Assembly: GCA_902562525.1 (NCBI GenBank)
Contig: CACETT010000009.1
Span: 1 to 35,802 of the forward strand
Length of the DNA stretch: 35,802 bases
Direction: 5' to 3'
DNA from: an uncultured Alphaproteobacteria bacterium
Lineage (GTDB): Bacteria > Pseudomonadota > Alphaproteobacteria > UBA7887
Below, in pieces: positions 24,790-32,896 of this stretch. The notes under the pieces were generated by a model. It saw nothing but the letters and a program-made list of their open reading frames with translations, made no database searches and had not been told where the DNA came from. The translations under genes and the position numbers were made by a program. Numbering within the stretch: position 1 is the first letter of the stretch; each line of letters opens with the position of its first letter.

Positions 24790-26049
24790 CTAGGATTGAG
24801 CCAGTGCTTGCCGATGCAGACGATTTAATCTCTTTAACAGCAAGAGTAATAGGCAACAAACAAGTGTAAGCATGTAGAGGCTGCTTGCAAAACTGCCGGT
24901 AATATCAGACAAGACCCCGAAACAAACGGGTCCCAGGAATCCGCCGATTTCAGCAAAGGAGAAAAATAGGCCCCCGGCTGCTCCAGCGTGTTTAGTCCCT
25001 ACGCCACGCATTTCTACCAGTGATAGCATTAGTATTGTCATAAGGGAGCCTCGAGCTAACCCTTGCATTGCTAACCCAAGGCTCAATGTGATGGAGTTGT
25101 CAGAGTGCTGGAGAAGCAGAGACGAGCTGCCAGCAATGATCAGCAAGCAAAGCAACAAGGTGTTCCGTCGGCTTGGAATAGCTAATCGAGGAATGAGCAA
25201 AGATCCTAAGATGCCAACCAGGGCAGGGATGGTAGCCCAATACCCGGCCTGAGAAGCACTCATGCCTCCTCGACGTAGAATTTCTGGTAGCCAATTATTC
25301 AAACTGTGATTAAAGAAGAATGCGCCAATTGCCATGACTAATAGGGTGATTACCATTGGTTGTCGAAGGAGTGTAACAAAGACCTTTCCTCGCGGTTGAT
25401 CGCGCTCGTTCACGTGAAGTTCGTCTATTCGCTGGGTTCGAGGGTGACTGGCGATGATAATCCAGGCTAGGCTTATGCAAATGACAACTACTGAGTAAAG
25501 GAACATGACGTGTCGCCAGTTGTTGTCGAGTAGTGGCATGGCTATGCTATTAGTCGTCGAAAGCGCCAGGATACTGCCAAGGGCTGGTCCAGTGATGTAA
25601 ATGCCCATCGCCAATCCTCGTTGCTTTCCCTTAAAGCATGCGGCAACAAGTTTCGGTGCTCCTATGGAAATTAGGGGGCCTCCGATACCAAATCCAGCTA
25701 CGGCAAGGAATAAGCTCACTTGGTCTGTGCTTAGGCCTCTTGCAGCGCAGGAGGCCGCCATAATTAACCCGGCTGCAAGTAGTGCCCATTTGGGGCCGGC
25801 TCTATCTAAGAATGCACCACAAGGTACGGCGGAGGCTATGAAAATTAAGGGCCAAGCTCCTAGTATTAAACCAATGGTGCTGTCGTTTATGTTTAGATCT
25901 TGACGTATCGTGCCCACCAAGGGAGCCATAGCCGCAAGGGTTAGGCCAAATGCAAAATACAAAGCCCAGACGCCAAACAATAAAAACCATTTATATGAGT
26001 TGGCAGAATCCGTAACTGGAAATTTGTTAATGTTAGAGGTTAGGTTCAT
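24790..26049 (-). CDS. Major facilitator superfamily transporter
   Basis: A 419-residue polytopic protein with about twelve membrane segments in two halves. The loop FLDRAGPKWAL after the second segment is the MFS motif A region; FGIGGPLISIG and the AMGIYITGPALGS segment are family-typical. A charged central loop of about 25 residues (around HPRTQRIDELHVNERDQPRGK) separates the halves, giving the classic 6+6 layout. The general style resembles CynX/NimT and organic-acid porters, but the substrate is unknown. It converges on the 2-hydroxyacid dehydrogenase with only 4 bases between stops. The start codon ATG at 26049 has a weak RBS. Confidence 0.9.
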   Translation of the reverse strand: MNLTSNINKFPVTDSANSYKWFLLFGVWALYFAFGLTLAAMAPLVGTIRQDLNINDSTIGLILGAWPLIFIASAVPCGAFLDRAGPKWALLAAGLIMAASCAARGLSTDQVSLFLAVAGFGIGGPLISIGAPKLVAACFKGKQRGLAMGIYITGPALGSILALSTTNSIAMPLLDNNWRHVMFLYSVVVICISLAWIIIASHPRTQRIDELHVNERDQPRGKVFVTLLRQPMVITLLVMAIGAFFFNHSLNNWLPEILRRGGMSASQAGYWATIPALVGILGSLLIPRLAIPSRRNTLLLCLLIIAGSSSLLLQHSDNSITLSLGLAMQGLARGSLMTILMLSLVEMRGVGTKHAGAAGGLFFSFAEIGGFLGPVCFGVLSDITGSFASSLYMLTLVCCLLLLLLKRLNRLHRQALAQS

Positions 26050-26185
26050 TCGGCAAACATCATACTTTGCCCTGCAACGGGTTGGCTTGTTAGTTTCAAG
26101 GGGAAATATCTCAGAGGTTCAAGTAAGGGTTCAACAAATTTGGATGTGGTAATATATTTACACAGCGAGGTCTCATTAATAACGG

Positions 26186-26791
26186 TCACATTGCTGCGCA
26201 CCCTGAATTCATTGTTTTCCAGAATCTTGTATTGGTGTTACACAGGATTGCTTTCTTTATTTGGTGGTACCAAACCTTGGCACTCGACATGTCTGCGCCT
26301 GTCAGTGTCGTGTCTTCCAGGTTTGACCCGTATAACCAAGTATCACGTAAGTCCGCATTGCTGAGGTCGGCATCTTTAAAATTGGTTCCGACAAGTACGG
26401 CTCCCCGAAAATTAGTTCCTTGTAGCTTGTTGCCGGTCATATTTGCGGCCCTAAGGTTGGCCTTATAAAAATTTGTATTGGTTAATTCAGCTCCGACGAG
26501 GCTTGCAGCTAATAAGTTAGCTCCACTTAAGTCCGCTTCTGTTAAGGTTGTTTTGCGGAGATTAGTTCTTATCAATTGAGCTTTTCGAAGATCGGCCCCC
26601 GAGAGGTCTGCTCCCCGTAAGTCTAGCCAGCTGAGGTTGGCTTTTCTCAAATCGCAACCGGGGCAAGAGTTGGAGGTTTTAAATCTTTCTAGATCTGCTT
26701 CATCAAACCCTAGCGAGGGCTGGGCTATTAACAGAATATTGCATGCGATTAAGCAGCAGCCGATATATCTTAGAAACAACATTTTTTTCAC
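26186..26791 (-). CDS. Second exported pentapeptide-repeat protein with paired cysteine caps
   Basis: A roughly 201-residue protein with a basic N-terminus (KK), a hydrophobic segment with several Cys (about 10-24), and likely signal-peptide cleavage near PSLG-F. The cap motif NSCPGC (Cys43, Cys46) leads directly into about 24 pentapeptide repeats (DLRGADLSGADLRKA-like). The end, AILCNT...MNSGC (Cys184, Cys198), closely parallels the protein at 23006-23779. The track begins at a TTG eight codons earlier; no candidate start has a clear RBS, and GTG 26791 was chosen because it supplies the KK n-region, with ATG 26782 as an alternative. It lies downstream of, and in the same direction toward, the MFS gene. 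Function unknown. Confidence 0.83.
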   Translation of the reverse strand: MKKMLFLRYIGCCLIACNILLIAQPSLGFDEADLERFKTSNSCPGCDLRKANLSWLDLRGADLSGADLRKAQLIRTNLRKTTLTEADLSGANLLAASLVGAELTNTNFYKANLRAANMTGNKLQGTNFRGAVLVGTNFKDADLSNADLRDTWLYGSNLEDTTLTGADMSSAKVWYHQIKKAILCNTNTRFWKTMNSGCAAM

Positions 26792-26922
26792 ATGTATTGG
26801 AAACAAGAAGTACAATCTCTACACTATATCATACTCTAAGGGAAAGTAAGTTGGGGAGGGAATCCCTTGTGACAGGCTATTTCATAAAAACAATTTGAAA
26901 TTGATCCTGATATTTGGCTAGG

Positions 26923-26951
26923 TTGGTTGCCCTAGCATCGCTTGGTAGAAT
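26923..26951 (+). promoter_or_regulatory. Candidate promoter for the IlvD-family dehydratase
   Basis: TTGGTT at 26923-26928 and TAGAAT at 26946-26951 are spaced by 17 bases, and a TTGG upstream of the -10 may help. This would give a leader of about 80 bases. The rest of the 248-base gap between the pentapeptide gene and ilvD holds an 11-base palindrome AGGGAATCCCT at 26857-26867 and nothing else I recognise. Confidence 0.35.
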
Positions 26952-27039
26952 TATCTGGAAGAGATGCGCTTAGGTATCTTTTTGGGACTCCCAGTATTGG
27001 TGTTGAATTTTAGAATCTAAATCGTGTGGAGAAACGCTT

Positions 27040-28908
27040 GTGAAAAACTCTAAGACAGTTCTCATTGATAATCATCCAGGAAGAAATGCCCAGACATTTG
27101 GGATTGCCAGGGAGCTCGGCACAAGTATGGATCTAATCCACGAGCCTTCCGTAGGGGTGATTGGTAATAAGGGGGATTCGCAATGCTATTTGGGAGTGCA
27201 GCGAAAGGTAGAGGCCATCCAGGAGAGCCTGCTCCAACAGATTGGCGAAAGCGGAACAAAAATGAGCATGCGTCTGGTTCAGCCGGAATACACCATCGCC
27301 ACATCGGACGGTATGCGGAACGGTACCAAGGAGATGCGTTACTCTCTAATAGGCAGGGAGGTAACGCATGACTCGGTTTGCGAACATCTTAGTGCTAGTG
27401 GACTGGAAGGAACTATCGCAGTTGTTGCTTGTGACAAGCCGCCTGTGGGAACCGCGGCGGCAATACTTGAGCATAATCGGCCTGCAATTATCATGTCGGA
27501 TGGAGCTATCCGGCCGGGGACGGACTCTGAAACAAATGAGCCGATAGATATTATCTCGGGTTTTCAGATTGCGGGACACAAGGATGGCGATGTCAAAAAA
27601 CGTGTAGCTTGTGAAGCTTGTCCGGGTTACGGGAGTTGTGGTGGGATGTTTACCTACAACACCATGCAAACCTTCATAGGGGTCGTTGGTCTTGAGCCGT
27701 TACATATGGTTTCACCTGCTTCCGAGGACCCTCGGAGAGTAGATCAATTCCCAGGTGAGCTGGTCGGATATCTGAGATCATTAGTAGAGTCGGAAACCTT
27801 GCCACGAGATATCGTATCCCGGGATTCTCTTAGGAACGCTATGATTGTATCACTGGCCGTAGGGGGTTCTACGAACGTTCTGCTTCACGGCCCGGAGATA
27901 GCGAGGGCGGCAGGTTTCGGGAACTTTTGGCGAGATATTATATCTCCAGATGAGTTTAACCATCTTTCGCAGCATGTCGTGCCGGTATTGATAGATGCCC
28001 GACCCTTTGGTCGTTATTCGATGGTTGATATAGATGGAAAGGGGGGTATACAGGTTATTGTGAAGGAATTGTTGGCAGCTGGATTACTAAATGGGGAGAC
28101 GCTTACCTGTACAGGCGAGACCCTTGCTGAACAGGTTAATCGACTAGATCCACCAAAACCTGATGGTGAGGTTATTTATACCGTGGAAAATCCGTTCAAG
28201 CCGACGGGAGGTTTGCGAGTATTGGGTGGCAATCTGTCGCCTGAATATAGTGCTGTATTAAAACTGGCTGGTGTGGAAGCTGGCTTGGAAGACAATACTT
28301 TTGTTGGTAAGGCGCGGGTTTTTGACGGTGAGGAAGGTCTTTTGGAAACCTTAGAGAATAGGCCCGAAGTTTTTCAAGATAATGATATGGTGATTGTTCG
28401 GTATGAAGGGCCAAGTGGAGCTCCTGGAATGCCTGAGATGCTTGACTCCACTTCTCGTATAACGACCCTCTGCCGCGAGCGGGGTATTGTTGTCGGGTTG
28501 ATGACGGACGGACGTTTTTCTGGAGGGTCCGTCGGACTTGTTATTGGCCATGTTGGCCCGGAGGCTGCGCTGGGGGGCGAAATTGGGTTGATAGAGGATG
28601 GTGACGAAATCGTAATTGATTTGAACGTTAATGAAATCAACTGCACGGAACTCCGTTACGCTGCAAAGAGAGAAGAGAGAAGGAAGGCTTGGGAGCAAAC
28701 TGTTGCTGGCAACGGTGGAATACACCCTTCTGTTGGTAACGCTAACACGCGGTTATTGAACCAGATGCGGAATTCCGCTGTACCAGCTAATTTGGGAGCA
28801 GGAATGCATCCGGGAAGAAAGCTGTGGGTTAGCGAGCCAAGACAGGCTGTTGCAAGTGGTTTCCAGCCAAAAAATGTACACCGGCCGGGTTCCGAAAAAG
28901 CCTTTTAA
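27040..28908 (+). CDS. IlvD/EDD-family dehydratase (dihydroxyacid or sugar-acid dehydratase)
   Basis: Enzymes of this family use an Fe-S cluster to dehydrate dihydroxy or sugar acids to 2-keto acids. The 622-residue protein has three cysteines in the positions of the cluster ligands: Cys49 in DSQCYLG, Cys131 in VACDKPPVG and Cys200 in YGSCGGMFTYNTM. It also has the C-terminal substrate-site DGRFSGGSVGL. Classic IlvD has GCDKxMPG; here the loop reads ACDKPPVG, and GSCGGM replaces GACGGM, so this may act on a substrate other than dihydroxyisovalerate. The GTG start has GGAG eight bases upstream. It stands alone, divergent from the pentapeptide gene and convergent with an SDR, away from other ilv genes. 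Confidence 0.85.
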   Translation: MKNSKTVLIDNHPGRNAQTFGIARELGTSMDLIHEPSVGVIGNKGDSQCYLGVQRKVEAIQESLLQQIGESGTKMSMRLVQPEYTIATSDGMRNGTKEMRYSLIGREVTHDSVCEHLSASGLEGTIAVVACDKPPVGTAAAILEHNRPAIIMSDGAIRPGTDSETNEPIDIISGFQIAGHKDGDVKKRVACEACPGYGSCGGMFTYNTMQTFIGVVGLEPLHMVSPASEDPRRVDQFPGELVGYLRSLVESETLPRDIVSRDSLRNAMIVSLAVGGSTNVLLHGPEIARAAGFGNFWRDIISPDEFNHLSQHVVPVLIDARPFGRYSMVDIDGKGGIQVIVKELLAAGLLNGETLTCTGETLAEQVNRLDPPKPDGEVIYTVENPFKPTGGLRVLGGNLSPEYSAVLKLAGVEAGLEDNTFVGKARVFDGEEGLLETLENRPEVFQDNDMVIVRYEGPSGAPGMPEMLDSTSRITTLCRERGIVVGLMTDGRFSGGSVGLVIGHVGPEAALGGEIGLIEDGDEIVIDLNVNEINCTELRYAAKREERRKAWEQTVAGNGGIHPSVGNANTRLLNQMRNSAVPANLGAGMHPGRKLWVSEPRQAVASGFQPKNVHRPGSEKAF

Positions 28909-28957
28909 GTAACATTGGCCTTACACGTGTAGAGCTCGTTATTGAGTTTGATTAGGT

Positions 28958-29863
28958 TTAGTCGAGTTCGCGCCCGTCCATGCCGGCATTCTTTCGTATC
29001 TTTCCAATCATTTCGCGGATTTTTGGGCCAAGAACTTCCGGGTCATCCATTTGATGGACCCGGGCGCCAGGCCGCCAGCCCTCAAGCACAGCAACTTGTC
29101 CTGCCCCCGCCTCAATGACCCGACCGGTTATGTCTTGGGCATCAGTGCTTGCTAAATATACTACAGTGGGTGAGACCCAGCTTGGGTCGCGCTCAGCTAT
29201 TTCTTGTTCTGTGTATTCCCGAAGGTTGTCAGTCATGCGGGTGTAGGCGCTTGGTGAAATGGCATTAACTGTCACGCCGATTCGTGCCAACTCTCTCGCG
29301 GCGATAACGGTGAAGGCGGCAATTCCTGCCTTGGCAGCGCCATAATTTGTTTGTCCAATATTCCCATATAGGCCGGAAGTTGAGCTCGTGTTTATGATCC
29401 GGCCCATTACGGGCTTTCCATCATCATTTTGTTTTGACATAGCGCGCCAATAAGATGCTGCATGACGAGAGGGCCCGAAGGTGCCCTTTAAATGGACGCT
29501 TATCACGGCGTCCCATTCTTCTTCTGTCATATTGACTAGCATGCGGTCGCGTAGGATCCCGGCATTGTTTACCAAGACATCTAGTTTCCCAAAGGTGTTA
29601 ATGGCTTGGTCAATCATGTTTTTTGCGCCGTCAAAATTGCTGACGTCATCGCCGTTCACGATAGCTTCCCCGCCCATAGCAGTGATTTCTTCAGCCACCG
29701 CTTGGGCTGGAGATGGATCAGATCCCACACCGTTTACCGTACCCCCAAGATCGTTGACCACAATTTTTGCGCCGGCGTTAGCTAGTTGGAGGGCGTGTTG
29801 CCGTCCCAGCCCTCGGGCTGCGCCTGTTACAACCGCCACCCGGCCTTCACATAATCTTGCCAT
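28958..29863 (-). CDS. SDR dehydrogenase resembling the (3R)-hydroxyacyl-CoA domain of MFE-2
   Basis: A 301-residue short-chain dehydrogenase with TGAARGLG (13-20), the NDLGG extension after the second strand, NNAG (99-102), Ser160/161 and the catalytic Tyr174-Lys178 in NYGAAKAG. The NDLGGTVNG segment and the long C-terminal tail after GAGQVAVLEGW are features of the dehydrogenase domain of peroxisomal multifunctional enzyme type 2 (HSD17B4) and its bacterial relatives, which act on 3-hydroxyacyl-CoAs. The exact substrate is inferred only. It is followed upstream, in the same direction, by the aldo/keto reductase gene with a 119-base gap, and converges on the dehydratase. Confidence 0.87.
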   Translation of the reverse strand: MARLCEGRVAVVTGAARGLGRQHALQLANAGAKIVVNDLGGTVNGVGSDPSPAQAVAEEITAMGGEAIVNGDDVSNFDGAKNMIDQAINTFGKLDVLVNNAGILRDRMLVNMTEEEWDAVISVHLKGTFGPSRHAASYWRAMSKQNDDGKPVMGRIINTSSTSGLYGNIGQTNYGAAKAGIAAFTVIAARELARIGVTVNAISPSAYTRMTDNLREYTEQEIAERDPSWVSPTVVYLASTDAQDITGRVIEAGAGQVAVLEGWRPGARVHQMDDPEVLGPKIREMIGKIRKNAGMDGRELD

Positions 29864-29982
29864 CAGATACCCTTTCTAATTACTTGCCTGAGAATTATTA
29901 CCGGTCTCCGCTATTTTTGGCAAATGGCTTACTGGGACCAGGTTTGCTTCTGTAAACTTATTGTTCCACGCTATCTCTATAT

Positions 29983-30849
29983 TTAGATTCCGAAAATGGA
30001 CGCCAGTCCCGTGTTGTTGCCTATTTTTACCATTTCCTCTCTATCAGGGCAGTCTTTAGGTTGACTAGCTGCCTGTAGAACAAGTGGCAGCAAGGCAATG
30101 TCACCGACGGAGTTGAGGAAAATTCTGGGGTCCGAAAGAACCCAACTAACAGAATTATTTATATCTTCCTCTTTTTCGAGGGCTTGATACCAAGTTGTTT
30201 GGTTTCTGCTGACGCCAGCACCCCACGGTCCACGGGCAATTGCTTTGATTGTTTGCACGGCTACGTTTTGTTCTGTGCAGCATGATATTACTTTCTCAAA
30301 CTCTGCTGGGTAAGTGGGGTGATTAGCTGCAACCCAGTTCCAGGGTAACAGAATGGAATCAAAATCGAACTTGGCTAGGCTTCTTTGGTGCATAGCTGCG
30401 GCTGTCCACCCATGACCTGTGACCCCTATGTACTTTGCCAGACCTTGATCACGCGCTTCTACTAAGGCTTCCAATGCCCCGCCAGGTCCAAGTGCTTGAT
30501 CCCATTCATCCGGGTGTGTGAGGCTATGTAATTGGATTAGGTCAACCTTATCTGTTTTTAGGCGTTCCAGAGATTGGTGAAATTGCTCTTTCGCTTGCCG
30601 GTAGCTTCGTTCTTTTGTTTTTGTTGCCAGGAAAAAATCTTTGCGATGTCGAGACATCCATTCCCCAACCCGTAATTCAGCTGTGCCATACCCGGGAGCT
30701 ACGTCGATGTGGTTTACCTCGTGCTCAAACAGGAGGTCTAGAACGCGCTCAGCGGTTCCAATATCCGTGTCCCAGAGTGCTGCAGCACCAAATATGACTG
30801 CAGAGCTCATGTGTCCAGTTCTACCGAACGCCCGCTTTTCTATGGCCAC
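29983..30849 (-). CDS. Aldo/keto reductase
   Basis: An NAD(P)H-dependent TIM-barrel oxidoreductase of 288 residues. The catalytic tetrad is visible: Asp49 in NHIDVA, Tyr54 in GYGTAE, Lys77 in ATKT and His108 in QLHSL. The GVTGHG segment matches the predicted barrel strand used by the oxidoreductase group of this family. The C-terminal cofactor region is short. Substrate is unknown. It is divergent from the flavin-reductase-like gene across a 136-base region with overlapping palindromes, and upstream of the MFE-2-like SDR. The start ATG at 30849 has AAGGA about 14 bases upstream, so a GTG two codons earlier is possible. Confidence 0.88.
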   Translation of the reverse strand: MAIEKRAFGRTGHMSSAVIFGAAALWDTDIGTAERVLDLLFEHEVNHIDVAPGYGTAELRVGEWMSRHRKDFFLATKTKERSYRQAKEQFHQSLERLKTDKVDLIQLHSLTHPDEWDQALGPGGALEALVEARDQGLAKYIGVTGHGWTAAAMHQRSLAKFDFDSILLPWNWVAANHPTYPAEFEKVISCCTEQNVAVQTIKAIARGPWGAGVSRNQTTWYQALEKEEDINNSVSWVLSDPRIFLNSVGDIALLPLVLQAASQPKDCPDREEMVKIGNNTGLASIFGI

Positions 30850-30899
30850 TTTTCTATTCCTTCTTGTAATAGTTCCCGTTCATCTTGCCGTGGACTGAA

Positions 30900-30917
30900 A
30901 GTATAATAGATACTATT
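30900..30917. promoter_or_regulatory. Divergent promoter region with overlapping inverted repeats
   Basis: A perfect TATAAT (30902-30907), pointing toward the flavin-reductase-like gene, is embedded in AGTAT-AATAG-ATACT and in AATAG-ATA-CTATT, two overlapping dyads; TATTAT reads on the other strand toward the aldo/keto reductase. This is the layout of a shared operator for divergent genes, but no regulator gene lies nearby in the window. A -35 of TTCATC at 17 bases is poor. Confidence 0.4.
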
Positions 30918-30985
30918 TAGGAGAGCGAGTTGGCATCTAAATCGAATGTGGAGAATATGCCAGACAACTAGAAGGAATGAGTTTA

Positions 30986-31618
30986 ATGTTTTTCGACCCG
31001 AGAGATGTGGGCATGAAGCCGGAACCGTTCAAACACTCAGTCTATACCGCCCTGGTTTTGCCTAGGCCTATTGGGTGGATTAGCACTGTGAGTGTTAATG
31101 GCATCGTAAATCTTGCGCCTTTCAGTTTCTTCAATTCAATATCTGGTGAGCCCCCATGCGTAATGTTTTGTCCAAATGGCTTTAAGGCAGGGACAGACGA
31201 GCCAAAGGACTCTCTGGTGAACGCGGAAGCGACGGGCGAGTTTGTATTCAATATGTGCACCTATGATCTGCGCCACGAGATGAACGCTACGTCCAAGCAT
31301 GTGCCGGAAAGCATTGATGAGATGGCAGAAGCTGGCTTGGAGGCAGCCGACTGTATTAATGTTAAGCCTCCGCGTGTCCAGAGTTCACCAATTGCCCTAG
31401 AGTGTAAGTATCTACAGACAATTCATCTTCCTTCAAACAAAGCCAATATTACAAACAATATGGTGATTGGTGAGGTTGTAGGTATACATATTTCTTCAAC
31501 GATGGTGGTTGATGGTAAAGTGGATGTCAGAAAAATCAAGCCTTTGGCCAGACTAGGTTATTTGGATTATGCCTCTATCGAACCAGTCAATATCTTCCCC
31601 ATAGATAGACCCGAATGA
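30986..31618 (+). CDS. Flavin-reductase-like FMN-binding protein
   Basis: A 210-residue protein of the split-barrel flavin reductase family, which binds FMN and either reduces free flavin for a partner monooxygenase or acts alone. The PRPIGWISTVSVNGIVNLAPFSFFNSIS segment (about 26-53) is the family core; the phosphate-binding FNMCTYDLRHEMNATS and the closing IKPLARLGYLDYA segment also fit the PRPIGWISTV group. The track starts three codons earlier, but the AAGGA sits against that ATG, whereas it is nine bases from the ATG at 30986. Divergent from the aldo/keto reductase. No monooxygenase is seen next to it, so the partner is unknown. Confidence 0.87.
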   Translation: MFFDPRDVGMKPEPFKHSVYTALVLPRPIGWISTVSVNGIVNLAPFSFFNSISGEPPCVMFCPNGFKAGTDEPKDSLVNAEATGEFVFNMCTYDLRHEMNATSKHVPESIDEMAEAGLEAADCINVKPPRVQSSPIALECKYLQTIHLPSNKANITNNMVIGEVVGIHISSTMVVDGKVDVRKIKPLARLGYLDYASIEPVNIFPIDRPE

Positions 31619-31681
31619 CAATATTCGTCTTCTTTCCCATCTGGGCTAAGAAAGCGTGGGCGTTGATCTACTGCTCGCTTA

Positions 31682-32158
31682 ATGACGTACCAGTTGGCAA
31701 TGAATTTATTTTTTTTAGACCGCGAGATTGATAACGCGGTTAAGTATCATTGTGATAAGCACGTTGTCAAAATGTGCCTGGAAACGGCCCAACTCCTGTG
31801 TACTTCACTCGATAGGTATGGGATGGTTGGGCCATATAAACCGACCCATAAACGTCATCCAACGGCTCTTTGGACGGGTGACAGTATTGATCATTATCTT
31901 TGGCTAAGGGTTTTCGGTTTAACGCTATGTCGGGAGTATACGTGGCGATACCGGAAAGTGCATGCCTCTGAAAATGTCATAGAGACGTTGCCCGTTGACC
32001 CGCCTTTTCCAGATGCGGGCTGGAAAGATCCCCCACAGGCAATGCCTGACAAGTTTAAGGGCGATGATCCTGTAGGCGCCTATCGGCGTTTCTATAAGGC
32101 GGAGAAATCACGCTTTGCTCTTTGGACACGAAGGCCCATTCCCAAATTTATGCTTTAA
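31682..32158 (+). CDS. Uncharacterised His/Cys-containing protein, possibly of a phage-associated family
   Basis: A 158-residue basic, soluble protein of unknown function. It shows a strongly patterned N-terminal half: LFFLDREIDNAVKYHCDKHVVKM, LETAQLL, then YKPTHKRHPTALW. The conserved-looking histidines and cysteines (HCDKHVVK, PTHKRHP) could bind metal or nucleotide. I recall similar sequences in marine phages and bacteria as hypothetical proteins, from memory and not verified. Neither of the two start choices (ATG 31682, or ATG 31700 giving MNLFFLD) has a clear RBS. It lies between the flavin-reductase-like gene and upp, both same strand. Function should not be guessed. Confidence 0.72.
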   Translation: MTYQLAMNLFFLDREIDNAVKYHCDKHVVKMCLETAQLLCTSLDRYGMVGPYKPTHKRHPTALWTGDSIDHYLWLRVFGLTLCREYTWRYRKVHASENVIETLPVDPPFPDAGWKDPPQAMPDKFKGDDPVGAYRRFYKAEKSRFALWTRRPIPKFML

Positions 32159-32230
32159 TATCACTCTGGTCTTGTTCTGAGCGTGTATAGTAGGTGGGTC
32201 CAGTTAAACCATTTCAGGAGTAGCGTCACA

Positions 32231-32866
32231 ATGACGGCTGGGAAAGTGACTGTAGTTGATCATCCTCTTGTTCAACACAAACTTACGCTCATGAGAGATG
32301 TAAACACCCCAACAGGGCAATTTCGCCAGTTGATGCGCGAGGTGAGTTTTCTTTTAGCATACGAAGTCTGCAGGGAGTTTGATACTGAGCGCGTCCCTAT
32401 CCAAACTCCGCTGGAAGCGATACAGGGGATAAAACTGAAAGGAAAAAAGACATGTATCATTACTGTCATGCGCGCCGGTAATGGACTGCTTGACGGGATG
32501 CTGGATCTAATCCCTTCAGCCCGAGTTGGGCATGTGGGTCTTTATCGCGACCACAAAACCTTGGAGGCAGTGAAGTACTATTTGAAATTTCCCTCCCAAA
32601 TGAAAGAACGTGTTTGCATAACCGTGGATCCCATGTTGGCTACGGGTAATTCGGCTATCGAAGCCGTGCGTCAGGTTAAGATTGCTGGCGCGACGCGAAT
32701 AATTTTCATGTGTCTTTTAGCTTCCCCGGAGGGCATCAAAAACTTTGAAATGACACATCCTGATGTCCCTATTTACACAGCGGCAATTGATCGGGAACTT
32801 AATGAGTTAGGATATATTTTGCCGGGTCTGGGCGATGCCGGAGACCGGATGTTTGGAACCAAATAG
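32231..32866 (+). CDS. upp: Uracil phosphoribosyltransferase
   Basis: UPRT salvages uracil to UMP with PRPP. The 211-residue protein begins [13 protein letters not shown], the family N-terminus, and has [22 protein letters not shown], the PRPP-binding [11 protein letters not shown] (about 132-142) and the closing [15 protein letters not shown]. The track start is 16 codons upstream; the ATG at 32231 has GGAG about ten bases before it and gives the standard length. No uracil permease or deaminase is visible nearby. It is flanked by an uncharacterised gene upstream and a convergent aminotransferase 30 bases downstream. Confidence 0.96.
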   Translation: MTAGKVTVVDHPLVQHKLTLMRDVNTPTGQFRQLMREVSFLLAYEVCREFDTERVPIQTPLEAIQGIKLKGKKTCIITVMRAGNGLLDGMLDLIPSARVGHVGLYRDHKTLEAVKYYLKFPSQMKERVCITVDPMLATGNSAIEAVRQVKIAGATRIIFMCLLASPEGIKNFEMTHPDVPIYTAAIDRELNELGYILPGLGDAGDRMFGTK

Positions 32867-32896
32867 TGCATGATAATTGCTTATTTTAAATTGAAA

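Noticed and set aside
28922-28931. Perfect 10-base palindrome TACACGTGTA between the convergent dehydratase and SDR genes
   Set aside because: No loop and no T-run, so not a terminator. It lies between two stop codons where an operator would have no promoter to act on; probably chance.
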